NCBI RefSeq assembly: GCF_015594625.1
Contig: NZ_JADNRQ010000001.1
Coordinates: 434,001-498,000 of the forward strand
DNA: 64,000 nucleotides
Direction: 5' to 3'
Source of the DNA: Desulfallas sp. Bu1-1
GTDB lineage: Bacteria > Bacillota > Desulfotomaculia > Desulfotomaculales > Desulfallaceae
Numbering within the stretch: the first letter of the stretch is position 1; the number at the start of each line of letters is the position of its first letter. The notes beneath the pieces were generated by a model, which did not search any database, was not told the DNA's origin, and was given only the letters and a program-made list of their open reading frames with translations. Below are positions 51,846-60,298 of this stretch, piece by piece. The translations under genes and the position numbers were made by a program.

Positions 51846-51995
51846 ATGGAAGATAAGCAAATTAAAATCTGCCCAAGGTGTAACAGGCAATTCGAAGGTT
51901 TATGGACCGCAAGCAGGAGGGATAACCGGCATATTTGCGATGATTGCTTAAAAAACGAAGTTGTTGAGGATTTCTATAACAACTGCCTGCTATAA
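51846..51995 (+). CDS. 49-aa zinc-ribbon protein
   Basis: Small protein with CPRC near residues 9-12 and CDDC near residues 31-34, which would bind one zinc. AGGGGTG lies about 8 bases before ATG. It is followed after 37 bases by the flavin reductase gene, so they may be one unit. No family assigned. Confidence 0.65.
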   Translation: MEDKQIKICPRCNRQFEGLWTASRRDNRHICDDCLKNEVVEDFYNNCLL

Positions 51996-52032
51996 CCACC
52001 GGCAGTTTACTTAAACATTGGAGGGGATGCAA

Positions 52033-52608
52033 GTGAAAAAGAGCCTGGGTGCCAAAACCATACTTTATCCAACGCCTGTTTTGATTGTCGGTACTTATGA
52101 CCAAAAGGGCAAGCCGAATGTGATGAACGCCGCCTGGGGAGGTATTTGCTGTTCGGTCCCGCCGTGTATTTCTGTTTCGCTCAGAAAAGCTACTTACACC
52201 TACGAAAACATTATGGCGAGAAAGGCCTATACAATAAACATCCCTTCGGAAGACTATGCGAAAGAGGCGGATTATTTTGGTTTAGTTTCAGGCCGGGATG
52301 TCGACAAATTTGCCAGGTCCGGTCTGACGCCCGTCAAAAGCGACCTGGTAGATGCTCCGTATATAGCGGAGTTTCCGTTAATTTTAGAATGTAAGGTCAT
52401 TCATATCTTTGAAATCGGACTGCATACACAATTCATCGGGGAGGTTATGGATGTTAAAGCCGATCCGGCCATACTTGGGGAAAACGAGGTTCCGGTGATG
52501 GAAAAATTAAAACCCATGCTGCATGCTCCGGAAATCAGACATTATTACGGTGTGGGTAAAGATATTGGGGCCGCGTTTTCCATCGGGAAAGAAATTAAAA
52601 ACAGATGA
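52033..52608 (+). CDS. flavin reductase-like FMN-binding protein
   Basis: A 191-aa split-barrel FMN protein of the flavin reductase/FlaRed family. It shows [20 protein letters not shown] (about 26-45) and the [18 protein letters not shown] block (about 63-80), a pattern shared with Clostridia NADH:flavin reductases. GTG 52033 follows GGAGGGG with 6-base spacing. Provides reduced FMN or acts on small molecules; partner unknown. Confidence 0.87.
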   Translation: MKKSLGAKTILYPTPVLIVGTYDQKGKPNVMNAAWGGICCSVPPCISVSLRKATYTYENIMARKAYTINIPSEDYAKEADYFGLVSGRDVDKFARSGLTPVKSDLVDAPYIAEFPLILECKVIHIFEIGLHTQFIGEVMDVKADPAILGENEVPVMEKLKPMLHAPEIRHYYGVGKDIGAAFSIGKEIKNR

Positions 52609-52736
52609 TTTCTTGTGGGCAAGTTTGCATTGGGCGGTGGAAGGGATTGCGGAACACTCTTATTGAGTGTTTCATTTATTTTTTGTAGTATGATAAAAGG
52701 ATAAAAGGGTGAAAGTGGAGAAAGGTGGTTATATAG

Positions 52737-53189
52737 TTGGGTAACGGGGATGCAAATAAAATGAAAAATGGCAGTGCCGTTAAAAATAACGACGCTGGTA
52801 AGGCGCGCATGGAAAAAGACGCTTTGGCCAAGCTTTTGGGAATTGAGCTGCTTGAGATGGAACCAGGTTACGCCAGGGCGGTGATGAAGGTAACGCCGGA
52901 GTTGCTCAACGGAGCGGGTGTGACTCACGGCGGCGCTATTTTTACCCTCGCCGACGTGGTTTTTGCCGCCGCCAGCAATGCCCATGGCCCGGTGGCGCTG
53001 GCATTAAACGTAAACATCAATTTTTTAAAGGCTACCACTGAGGGTGCCGTTCTTACCGCCACTGCCCGCGAGGACAACCTGACCAGAAAGACCGGCCTCT
53101 ATCGCATGGAAGTCAAGGACGAAAGCGGCAGAACGGTTGCCCTGGCGGAAGGCCTGGTTTATCGCATGAGCGGGGACGGCAATTCATGA
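52737..53189 (+). CDS. PaaI-type hotdog thioesterase
   Basis: A 150-aa acyl-CoA thioesterase. The first 25 residues are a hydrophilic extension. The hotdog core follows, with GAGVTHGGAIFTLADVVFAAASN (about 59-81), where Gly-Gly and Asp form the active site, and late strands LTRKTGLYRMEVKDESG. TTG 52737 follows AAAGGTGG. It may clear unproductive acyl-CoA esters; it is near the acyl-CoA operon but on the opposite strand. Confidence 0.85.
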   Translation: MGNGDANKMKNGSAVKNNDAGKARMEKDALAKLLGIELLEMEPGYARAVMKVTPELLNGAGVTHGGAIFTLADVVFAAASNAHGPVALALNVNINFLKATTEGAVLTATAREDNLTRKTGLYRMEVKDESGRTVALAEGLVYRMSGDGNS

Positions 53190-53202
53190 TGATTTTCAAG
53201 AG

Positions 53203-53325
53203 CTACTCGTTTTTACGAACTCTTTTTAAAACCGCCCGGAGATGAAATTCAGCGGCCGCCAGTTCATAAATGGCCGCGTCTATCTTATCCGGCGTGCTGG
53301 CATTGTTAAACCGATGCTCATTCAT
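53203..53325 (-). CDS. possible 40-aa helical protein (DUF2508-like)
   Basis: Short ORF reading MNEHRFNNASTPDKIDAAIY, then ELAAAEFHLRAVLKRVRKNE. The pattern (DKIDAAIYELxAAExxL) resembles the DUF2508 family of small spore-former proteins. The Shine-Dalgarno is weak, so coding status is uncertain. The rest of 53190-53441 has no feature I can support. Confidence 0.4.
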   Translation of the reverse strand: MNEHRFNNASTPDKIDAAIYELAAAEFHLRAVLKRVRKNE

Positions 53326-53441
53326 ACATGGCGCCTATATTTATTTTGTCGTAAATCATATCATGTTATTATTGAATTTTTGATTGGATCCCAATAGGTA
53401 TTGTTCATAAAAAATGGGGGCATTTTGCCCCCGGTTTCAAC

Positions 53442-54683
53442 TTATGCCCCGTAATTTCTAAGAATGGCTTCGGCCGCCGCCAGGCCCAATACGTCGTTGG
53501 ACCCGTCTTCAATCAGTGCCGACCTGGTATCGCGGAACAATTTTTCAATATGGTACTCCTTGCTGACCCCGTACCCTCCGAAAAGCTGCACCGCTTCGTG
53601 GGCCACCTCGAAAGCCGCCTGGGTGCAGTAAACTTTTGATGCGATGGAGTATTCCGTGCGGGGTGGAGTGTTGCTCAGGTTATAAACCATCGCCTTGCGG
53701 GAGATGGCCCGGCAGGTTTCAACCTTCATGAACATTTCGAAGAGTTTTTTCTGCACCAGCTGGTGCTCGCAAAGGAGTTTCCCACCCTGCACCCGTTCCC
53801 TGGAATAGGTCAGGGCCTCCTCAAAAGCCGCCCGCGCCACTCCGGTGAAAAACGCGCCCATGCAGGCGTTGGCCGTGGCCAGGGTCATATCCAGCATGGC
53901 CTCGTAGGTATCCGGCTCCGCCACCATGCACCAACCCGGGATGCGCACATTGTCGAAAATGATCTCCCCCTGGGGCAATTCGCGCTGTCCCAGCTTGTTC
54001 AGAGGTTTGCCTCTGGAGATGCCGGGCAAGTCGAGCGGGATGATGGCGATGCCGCCGCCGGCCATGCCCATGGACTGGTCGATATTTAAGAATAGCAATG
54101 CGTGCGTGGCATGGGTGCCGTTGGAAACCCAGGCCGACTTTTGACCGTTGATCACCCACCCGTCGCCCTCCCGCCGGGCCCTTACATTTCCGGTAATCTT
54201 GGGATCGTGGAAATATGGGGTGCCGGCCACCAGCATGTCCGAACCGTGGTCGGGCTCGGTGATGGCCCAGCAGCCGATGAAATTGCAGCCGGTATCGTTG
54301 ACAAAGGGCTCAACGATATTTTTAATCAAGGCGTCTTCCCCGATTAAAGAGGCAAAGAAGGAGGGGAAGGTGTCAACCCCCAGGGAAACCGCAAAGCCTG
54401 CGCTGCCCCAGGCAATTTCCTCCCAGAAGATGTGCAGTTCCAGGGGAGACAGGCCCATGCCTCCGAAATGTTCCGGTATAAACACGGTGTGGTAGCCCAG
54501 TTTTTTCATTTGCCCCATGACGTCCCAGTAGATGGACTCCTTTTTTAAAACGTCCCCGGGGTCGGCCAGGGCATCCAGTTGGATGGCGGCCGGGCGAATG
54601 ACCTCTTTGGCAAATTTGTGCACCGCTTTTTTCAGCGCTATCTGCTCATCGGTCAAATTCATATCCAGTTCCAAGTATTCCAT
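53442..54683 (-). CDS. acy-CoA dehydrogenase family protein (FAD)
   Basis: FAD-dependent alpha,beta-desaturase of acyl-CoA, 413 aa. The FAD-binding block CWAITEPDHGSDM (near 140) and the C-terminal QLFGGYGVSKEYHIEKLFRD (near 368) are typical. Where most family members have the base Glu of YEGT, this protein reads IEDGSND, so the base could be Glu shifted by one or Asp. Some dehydrogenases of cyclic or alpha-branched substrates use Asp. Last gene of the operon; its 5' end is 4 bases after the ligase stop. Confidence 0.88.
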   Translation of the reverse strand: MEYLELDMNLTDEQIALKKAVHKFAKEVIRPAAIQLDALADPGDVLKKESIYWDVMGQMKKLGYHTVFIPEHFGGMGLSPLELHIFWEEIAWGSAGFAVSLGVDTFPSFFASLIGEDALIKNIVEPFVNDTGCNFIGCWAITEPDHGSDMLVAGTPYFHDPKITGNVRARREGDGWVINGQKSAWVSNGTHATHALLFLNIDQSMGMAGGGIAIIPLDLPGISRGKPLNKLGQRELPQGEIIFDNVRIPGWCMVAEPDTYEAMLDMTLATANACMGAFFTGVARAAFEEALTYSRERVQGGKLLCEHQLVQKKLFEMFMKVETCRAISRKAMVYNLSNTPPRTEYSIASKVYCTQAAFEVAHEAVQLFGGYGVSKEYHIEKLFRDTRSALIEDGSNDVLGLAAAEAILRNYGA

Positions 54684-54687
54684 GGGA

Positions 54688-56307
54688 CTAACCCCCTATT
54701 GATTTAATGTAATCGTTAAATTTAAAAACGTTGGCGGCATCGGGATGGAACTGCTCCCTGAGCAGCCGGTCCAGGTTCTTTTCGGAAACGGTTTTGGGAA
54801 TTTCGTCGACGCACTGGATGTAAGAGGGCACGGCGTTTTTCTCCAGCCCCCTGATACAGGCTTCAAACAGCGATTGCGGGTCGAGCGCGCGTCCTGGAAA
54901 GGGCACCACTGCCGCCACCAGGTCGCTTTCCCCGGGGGCTCCGCTGGCGGCTGGAATGCCGTAAACGCAGACCTCCGAAACGTCCGGGTGTTCGGCCATC
55001 ACCTTTTCCACGTAATCCGGTTGGATAAAATCACCCTGTCGCCTGATGCCCCCGCCCTTACGGAAGTCAAAGAAAAACCAGCCGTCTTTGTCCATGTGGC
55101 ACATATCGCCCGTGCGTAGCCAGCCGCCGCGGGTCTTTTCCTGGGACGCCCGCGGGTTGCCGTGGTATTCCACGGTGGTTTCCCCCTGCACCATCCTGCA
55201 GATCAATTCACCGATCTCTCCCGGGGCGCACTCGGTATCGTCTTCCCGCACCACCTTCATTTCCATCAGGCCGGGCAGAGGCTTGCCGAACGACCCAACC
55301 GGGCCCTGACCGGGCGGTTTGTGGGCGAATCCTCCTTCAACGGCGCCGTACCACTCGTGAATCTGCACGTTGAAACGCTTTTCAAAGGCCTCCCAGATGG
55401 CGACGGGCGTTCCCGCGCTCAGCACCTTGCGTACCGGGTTATCTCCGTCGTTTTCCCGGGCGGGCTCGCTGTAGATGCCCATCATCATCCCGCCCAGCAG
55501 CGAGAAGGTGGTGCAGCCGTACTTGCGGCAGATGTCCCAGATCCGGCTCTTGGTGAAGTTGCGGCTGAACACGGCCCGTATTCCCAGGCCCAGGGCGGGC
55601 ATGAGGGTTACCGCCTGGGCGTTGCCGTGGGTGAAGGAAAGACCGGTGTAGAGGATGTCATCGTCCGTGTACTGCCAGACGAGCTTGGCCAGTAAATTGT
55701 AAAGCATTAGCCTGTCCTCCGCCACCCGCACCCCCTTGGGGTTGCCGGTGGTTCCCGAAGTATAAATTATTTCCAGTGGCACCTTGGGGTCGTTTTTGGG
55801 CCGGTCCACCGGTCCCGGGTCCGGCCCGGCCAGAAGTTCGTTCAGGCTGGGGTAGAGGTCGCTGACGGGTTCATCAAAGCCGGGTTTATACATGACCCCG
55901 ATGACCTTGAGACCGGGCAGGTTGGCGAGTACAGGCTCCACCTGGTCGATTAATTCGTTGGCGAAGATGATTCCCTTGGCGCCCGAGTTCGACAGTTGGA
56001 ACCGGAGTTTATCCCCCTTGGAGCGCGGGTCGATGGGGACCAGTACCGCGCCGGTCATGGACGCCGCAACCATGCTGTACACAAATTCCGGGTGGTTGCG
56101 CATGACCAGGGCAAAGGTATCGCCCTGTCCGATGCCGTTTTGCAGCAGCGCATGCGCAATTTTGCAGCCGTTGGCAAAGATGCCGGCGTAGGTTATTACC
56201 TCGTCGGGATATGTTCCGTTTTCAAAAGTAAGCAGCGGAAAATCCGGTTTCTCTTCCACCTTTTTGGCTATCTCGGTGGCCAGTATTCCTCCAACATTCT
56301 GAGCCAT
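54688..56307 (-). CDS. acyl-CoA synthetase (AMP-forming; CaiC-like)
   Basis: Activates a carboxylic acid to its CoA ester with ATP, 539 aa. The P-loop-like IIYTSGTTGNPKGVRV lies near residue 190, the WYGAVEGGF motif near 316, and GWLRTGDMCHMDKDGWFFF near 397. A typical C-terminal Lys is visible in the IPKTVSEKNLDRLL stretch. ATG 56307 follows AAGGAGG. It resembles crotonobetaine/carnitine-CoA ligases, but the true substrate is unknown. Confidence 0.9.
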   Translation of the reverse strand: MAQNVGGILATEIAKKVEEKPDFPLLTFENGTYPDEVITYAGIFANGCKIAHALLQNGIGQGDTFALVMRNHPEFVYSMVAASMTGAVLVPIDPRSKGDKLRFQLSNSGAKGIIFANELIDQVEPVLANLPGLKVIGVMYKPGFDEPVSDLYPSLNELLAGPDPGPVDRPKNDPKVPLEIIYTSGTTGNPKGVRVAEDRLMLYNLLAKLVWQYTDDDILYTGLSFTHGNAQAVTLMPALGLGIRAVFSRNFTKSRIWDICRKYGCTTFSLLGGMMMGIYSEPARENDGDNPVRKVLSAGTPVAIWEAFEKRFNVQIHEWYGAVEGGFAHKPPGQGPVGSFGKPLPGLMEMKVVREDDTECAPGEIGELICRMVQGETTVEYHGNPRASQEKTRGGWLRTGDMCHMDKDGWFFFDFRKGGGIRRQGDFIQPDYVEKVMAEHPDVSEVCVYGIPAASGAPGESDLVAAVVPFPGRALDPQSLFEACIRGLEKNAVPSYIQCVDEIPKTVSEKNLDRLLREQFHPDAANVFKFNDYIKSIGG

Positions 56308-56330
56308 TGCGGTTCCTCCTTGCAACGTAA

Positions 56331-56723
56331 CTATTCCTTGGGCAGACCGTATTTTGCACAGAGTTTGGGGTAGTTTTCGTAGTTGGGTCCCAATAGCGGA
56401 AGCAGTTTCATTACCTTGTCCATCGAACCCTTGCTGGTGATCAGCCGCTTGGCCATGGCGGCCGGCAGGGTAATTTGTTTCAACCAGAATTTATGGGCGA
56501 TATCAGCCGCCAGGTTCATTTCCACGTCTGCCTTAAAGTTCTGGTCGCCGGTTTTCACTCCATCCGGGGTGATCCACAGCGTCCCGTCCGGGTCGGTCAG
56601 ATTGTACTTGACCGTCAGCCCGGCTTGCTTCATTTTGGGCCCGCTTTCCGGGTGCTCCAGCAATCCCGTCCAAAGTTCACCTAGCACCTCATACATTTGA
56701 GCGGTATTTTTAAAAACTCCCAT
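56331..56723 (-). CDS. SCP2 sterol-binding-domain protein
   Basis: A 130-aa single SCP2 (sterol-carrier-like) domain. Features: KMKQAGLTVKYNLTDPDGTLWI (about 31-52), then VEMNLAADIAHKFWLKQITLP. Bacterial SCP2 proteins bind hydrophobic acyl groups and can present acyl-CoA to enzymes. Located between thiolase and ligase, it probably handles the hydrophobic intermediate of this pathway. ATG 56723 follows AAAGGAGG. Confidence 0.85.
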   Translation of the reverse strand: MGVFKNTAQMYEVLGELWTGLLEHPESGPKMKQAGLTVKYNLTDPDGTLWITPDGVKTGDQNFKADVEMNLAADIAHKFWLKQITLPAAMAKRLITSKGSMDKVMKLLPLLGPNYENYPKLCAKYGLPKE

Positions 56724-56768
56724 GGTCAAAACCTCCTTTTGGGGTTGCTTGATTTGACAGTGTTAATC

Positions 56769-58016
56769 TTATTGGCGATTGGCTTTCTCAAAAATGCCGA
56801 TCACCATGGCGGCCTCCTCAAGGCCGATGTTGCCGCCGCCGTTTTCAACAAGGCCCAGGCGGGCGCCCTCCACCTGGCGCGGGCCGGCCTCGCCGCGTAG
56901 TTGGACGACAATTTCGTAAATCATGGCCAGGCCCGAGGCGCCGATGGGGTGTCCCCGCGATTCCAGGCCGCCGGAAGTGTTGACGGGGATCCTGCCCCCC
57001 AGCCTGGTGGCTCCGGATTCGGCGAACGGCCCGCCTTCACCCCTGGCGCAGAAGCCCAAAGCCTCGGTTTGGTGCAATTCACCGAAAGCGGTGGCGTCGT
57101 GTACCTCGGCCACGTTGATGTCCTCGGGGCCCACGCCCGCAAGGTTGTAAGCCCGGCGCGACAGGCGGACGCTGATTTCCTCGTCTTCCGAAGGCCGGTC
57201 CATGCCCGAACCCAGGACACAGGCCCTCACCTTGACCGGCCGGGGGGCGGCGAGCTTGTTCAGGAACGCCCGGGAGCAAAGCACTGCCGCCGCCGCGCCG
57301 TCACCCACCGGGGAGCACATCGAGCGGGTCAGCGGGTAGGAAACCGGCACGTCCGCCAGCACTTCTTCCACTGTCATGTTCTTTTGGATCTGGGCCAGCG
57401 GGTTCAGGCTGCCGTGATAATGGTTTTTGGCGGCGATGACGGCCAGCTGCCGCTGGGTGGTTCCGTATTTGGCCATGTGCAACCGGCAGGCGGAGGCGTA
57501 TAAATCCATAAAGATGCTGCGGCCCTGGCCGGGCGGGGCCTGGTCTTCGGGGATCTTGACCGCCGCCTGCTTATCCTGTTCCATCAGGCTTCGGATTTGG
57601 GCCGCGGTGTTTTCCACATCCAGGCAGGAGGCATAGGATTTGAGGGCAAAGGCCTTGTCTTCGTGCGACAGTTTTTCCGCCCCGATGGCAAGGGCAACAT
57701 CGAACATGCCCGAGGCAATGGCCGTATAGGCCAGGTAAAACGCGGTGGAAGCCCCGGCGCAGGCGTTTTCGGTATTGATTACCGGGATGCCCTCGATTCC
57801 CATGGGCCTCAACGCAACCTGGCCCTTTATGGAGTGCTGGTTGCTGTACAAGCCCCAGAAAGTATTGGAAAAATAGGCGGCTTCCAGGTCCTTCTTCCCA
57901 ATGCCGGCGTCCCGTAGCGCCTTTTCGGTGGCCTCGGCGGCCATGCCCTTGATGGTGCCGTCCAGGTACTTGCCGAACCGGGTCATACCCACGCCGATCA
58001 CATAAACGTCTCTCAT
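56769..58016 (-). CDS. thiolase family protein (SCP-x-like)
   Basis: A 415-aa thiolase. The acylated Cys lies in NTENACAGASTAFY (near residue 86); the late motifs NTSGGLESRGHPIGASGLAM (near 352) and NGGGNIGLEEAA (near 395) hold the active-site His, and a Gly-rich end replaces the second Cys. Non-canonical SCP-x/acetyl-CoA acyltransferase branch, which cleaves branched or cyclic 3-ketoacyl-CoA. Overlap of role with SCP2 next door is suggestive. The 260-base gap to the upstream DUF2148 gene may hold an internal hairpin (58178-58193) but no obvious second promoter. Confidence 0.88.
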   Translation of the reverse strand: MRDVYVIGVGMTRFGKYLDGTIKGMAAEATEKALRDAGIGKKDLEAAYFSNTFWGLYSNQHSIKGQVALRPMGIEGIPVINTENACAGASTAFYLAYTAIASGMFDVALAIGAEKLSHEDKAFALKSYASCLDVENTAAQIRSLMEQDKQAAVKIPEDQAPPGQGRSIFMDLYASACRLHMAKYGTTQRQLAVIAAKNHYHGSLNPLAQIQKNMTVEEVLADVPVSYPLTRSMCSPVGDGAAAAVLCSRAFLNKLAAPRPVKVRACVLGSGMDRPSEDEEISVRLSRRAYNLAGVGPEDINVAEVHDATAFGELHQTEALGFCARGEGGPFAESGATRLGGRIPVNTSGGLESRGHPIGASGLAMIYEIVVQLRGEAGPRQVEGARLGLVENGGGNIGLEEAAMVIGIFEKANRQ

Positions 58017-58275
58017 AGGCGGTAATCTCCTTTACCGGTACTTGTATCCAGCGTTCCGGTGGTTTCTTCCGCTCACTTCGCAATTATCCTGATAATGTTT
58101 GTTAACGCTTACACAAACCTGCCGGGGCAATACTCCACGCCCTTTCGGGATCAAGCTCTGGGGCTGTGACGGGCTGAGCACCGCACACGGTGCTTCGCTC
58201 GCTCCAGAAAGCCACCGGATCGCCTGTCGAAGTGGTGATTTTTCACATTTTTTTTTTGATGGCGACGCTTGCGTC

Positions 58276-59109
58276 TTAGCTGTTTTTATACCGCGCCTCG
58301 ATCTGGGGCCCGTATTTGGCGGTCAGTTCGGCCATTTCCATGATCACTTCGTAAAGCTTTTCCTCGGATTGTTCCTGGCGGCCCCAGGTAATCTGGTTGT
58401 TGGCTTCCCACCACCGGTCGGCGGCCTTGAACACCGGGCGGCCGCTTCCGGCAAAGGCCATGAAGTGAGTTGGAATACTGGCCAGCATGGTGTTGATGTG
58501 GTCTTCGTATTTAAACTTGCGGTGCATGATGTCGCGGCTGTACCAGACCATTTCCCGGCTGGGCCCCAGCGGCAAGCCCAGCACGCTGCTACACCCGGGC
58601 AGGTACCCCAGAGTTGCGGCGACGCCGCCGCTGGAGCCCTGGATCCGGTTGTCCACGTTGTACTGGCTGGCTGCGGCGCAGGCCCAGTCGCATGCGATGC
58701 CCAGGTCAAACACCTTCCAGTTGCAGCAGGGCCCGCCGCCAATTACCCCGGTGCCGCGGTTCTCTTTGGCGTACCTGTTAAATTCCGAGCAGGTGGCAAA
58801 ACCGCAGGCGCCACAGTTCCAGTTCATTTCAGAAATCGTGGTCTCGGCCCCGATCAGCACCAGCACCGGGGGATTCCCGGCTTCGTAAAAATCCTTGAAG
58901 GTGGTATAGTCCCAGTAAACAAACTGGGAGACCTTGGCCAGTACACCCAGGCCCTCGATAATGGGTACGAGGTCTTCCCCGGTGATGATCTCCGCCTGTA
59001 GTTTAAGCCTGCCGGTTATCTGCGGCGCCTTATACGCGGCGTGAACCACGTGTTTGGCCACATCCAGCAGGTGCTCCCGGGCAATTTCCTTTCCGGTGTA
59101 TCGTGCCAT
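58276..59109 (-). CDS. DUF2148 ferredoxin-domain protein A
   Basis: A 277-aa protein of the DUF2148 family. A CO-dehydrogenase/ACS-like cysteine motif NCGACGFATCSEF lies near residue 99, and further cysteines at GGPCCNWKVFDLGIACDWAC (near 127-146) could ligate an Fe-S cluster. It pairs with protein B immediately upstream (2-base gap). No enzymatic activity has been assigned to this family; electron acceptor or novel CoA-linked redox role are possibilities. ATG 59109 follows GGAGGAAT. Confidence 0.75.
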   Translation of the reverse strand: MARYTGKEIAREHLLDVAKHVVHAAYKAPQITGRLKLQAEIITGEDLVPIIEGLGVLAKVSQFVYWDYTTFKDFYEAGNPPVLVLIGAETTISEMNWNCGACGFATCSEFNRYAKENRGTGVIGGGPCCNWKVFDLGIACDWACAAASQYNVDNRIQGSSGGVAATLGYLPGCSSVLGLPLGPSREMVWYSRDIMHRKFKYEDHINTMLASIPTHFMAFAGSGRPVFKAADRWWEANNQITWGRQEQSEEKLYEVIMEMAELTAKYGPQIEARYKNS

Positions 59110-59111
59110 GG

Positions 59112-59891
59112 CTATTCCTCCTCGCTCTTTCTGGGTATCCACTTCCGGTAATCAAAGGTGGTTACCGTCCGCGGTGTTACGTACTGCTTGCGCGTGTTCT
59201 CCAGCACTTTGGTCATGTTGATCAGGTGGTAATCGGGGTTGATGTCCACGAACGGGTTCTTGGCCAGAGTGGCGATGCAAATTCCGGCCACCACGAACGA
59301 CCGCCGGCAGTACCCCAGCTGCTGTCCTGCCAGGGATACGCTGATTAGCGGCCTTGCGTCCACAAGCAGTTGCGAGGCCATCCATAGTGCCGAACCGGCG
59401 GCGAAACCGAGGTCGCTGACTCTAGCCGAGCACAGGGGGCCCTTGATCAACGTATCCGACCGGCGGTCTGTGACGTCAACCAGCCCATATTTGGTGTTCT
59501 TTTTCTCGTAGAAATAGCTGCAGTCGGGCCTGCCGCCGCACATGCCGCAGCCGGCGTCCAGGGCGAATTCCCCGGCCAGGAGGTTGCCCAAGAAAATCAC
59601 CGCGTCGCTTTCGCGCACCATTACCGCCTCGTATTTGAACATCTCTTCCCAGGCCCGGTTGGTGTAGGCCAGTTCCTCAATCTTTCTGGCCAGTTCTTCC
59701 TGCTCGTCCGGGCCGTAAACAATTTCCGCTTCCACCTGGCAGACACCGCCGGCAAACGGGGCGGTCAGAGCGGCATTGACCATCAACCTGGCGGCGAGGA
59801 GAGAACCTTCGCGCCTTCTTAAATCCTGGGGGGAATAGGGAGGGTATTCATGGATGTGCTCCCTGCCCCTGAAATCGTCATGTTTACCCAA
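59112..59891 (-). CDS. DUF2148 ferredoxin-domain protein B
   Basis: A 259-aa paralogue of protein A. The motif DAGCGMCGGRPDCSYFY (near residue 111) and LCSARVSDLGFAAGSALWMA (near 149) are recognisable. TTG 59891 is favoured because AAGGGG lies 7 bases upstream; the GTG at 59900 touches it. It is the first gene of the sigma-54 operon, and the two proteins are likely to form a heteromer, by inference. Confidence 0.72.
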   Translation of the reverse strand: MGKHDDFRGREHIHEYPPYSPQDLRRREGSLLAARLMVNAALTAPFAGGVCQVEAEIVYGPDEQEELARKIEELAYTNRAWEEMFKYEAVMVRESDAVIFLGNLLAGEFALDAGCGMCGGRPDCSYFYEKKNTKYGLVDVTDRRSDTLIKGPLCSARVSDLGFAAGSALWMASQLLVDARPLISVSLAGQQLGYCRRSFVVAGICIATLAKNPFVDINPDYHLINMTKVLENTRKQYVTPRTVTTFDYRKWIPRKSEEE

Positions 59892-60030
59892 AGCTTTCAC
59901 CCCTTCTAGATTGAAAAATGGGAATATTCAAGCAATTAGTTTCTCGAAGTACCACCTCCCGGAGTTCCCTTACTTTAATTGGTTTAAAAATGCCCGCAGC
60001 GTAGATTGGTCTATTTGGTAACTTATTTAA

Positions 60031-60049
60031 AAGCAAACGCTGTGCCAAT
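60031..60049 (-). promoter_or_regulatory. sigma-54 (-24/-12) promoter of the acyl-CoA operon
   Basis: On the minus strand TTGGCACAGCGTTTGCTT matches the consensus TGGCAC-N5-TTGC almost exactly. It lies about 140 bases upstream of the first operon gene, with the AcoR-like activator gene adjacent. Confidence 0.88.
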
Positions 60050-60146
60050 ACGCTAATCCTTGTGAAAAAAGCGGGGTGAAAGGAATAATCGGGGAAAACA
60101 AACTTTGGCGATGCGTGGTGAGCCGGTGGTGATGTGGCTTTATGCC

Positions 60147-60179
60147 CGTAGTGTTGCGCAACGTTGCGGCAACACTACG
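60147..60179. promoter_or_regulatory. upstream activator dyad (two overlapping TGTTGC-GCAACA-type sites)
   Basis: Perfect 11-bp outer arms CGTAGTGTTGC (60147-60157) and GCAACACTACG (60169-60179) enclose a central 10-bp palindrome GCAACGTTGC. This gives two adjacent half-site pairs (TGTTGC/GCAAC and GTTGC/GCAACA). The centre is about 115 bases upstream of the -24 element, the usual distance for an enhancer-binding protein. Confidence 0.75.
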
Positions 60180-60241
60180 CAAAATCTATTAGCGCCAAAG
60201 AGATAACGGCGCGCGTGGGTTGTTGAATGTATTAACCGTTT

Positions 60242-60286
60242 GAAAAAATAACGGCAAGATTTCCATTGCTGGCCCTTGCCGTTATT
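60242..60286 (-). terminator. terminator of the sigma-54 activator gene
   Basis: A perfect 12-bp stem AATAACGGCAAG/CTTGCCGTTATT, with TTTTTT following on the minus strand. Confidence 0.85.
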
Positions 60287-60298
60287 AAATCTGGATAT

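Noticed and set aside
58099-59001. 300-aa plus-strand ORF opposite DUF2148 protein A
   Set aside because: Antisense shadow without Shine-Dalgarno; the minus-strand gene has clear family motifs.
60147-60179. Transposon inverted repeat
   Set aside because: No transposase or target duplications; position upstream of a -24/-12 promoter and next to an activator gene explains it better.
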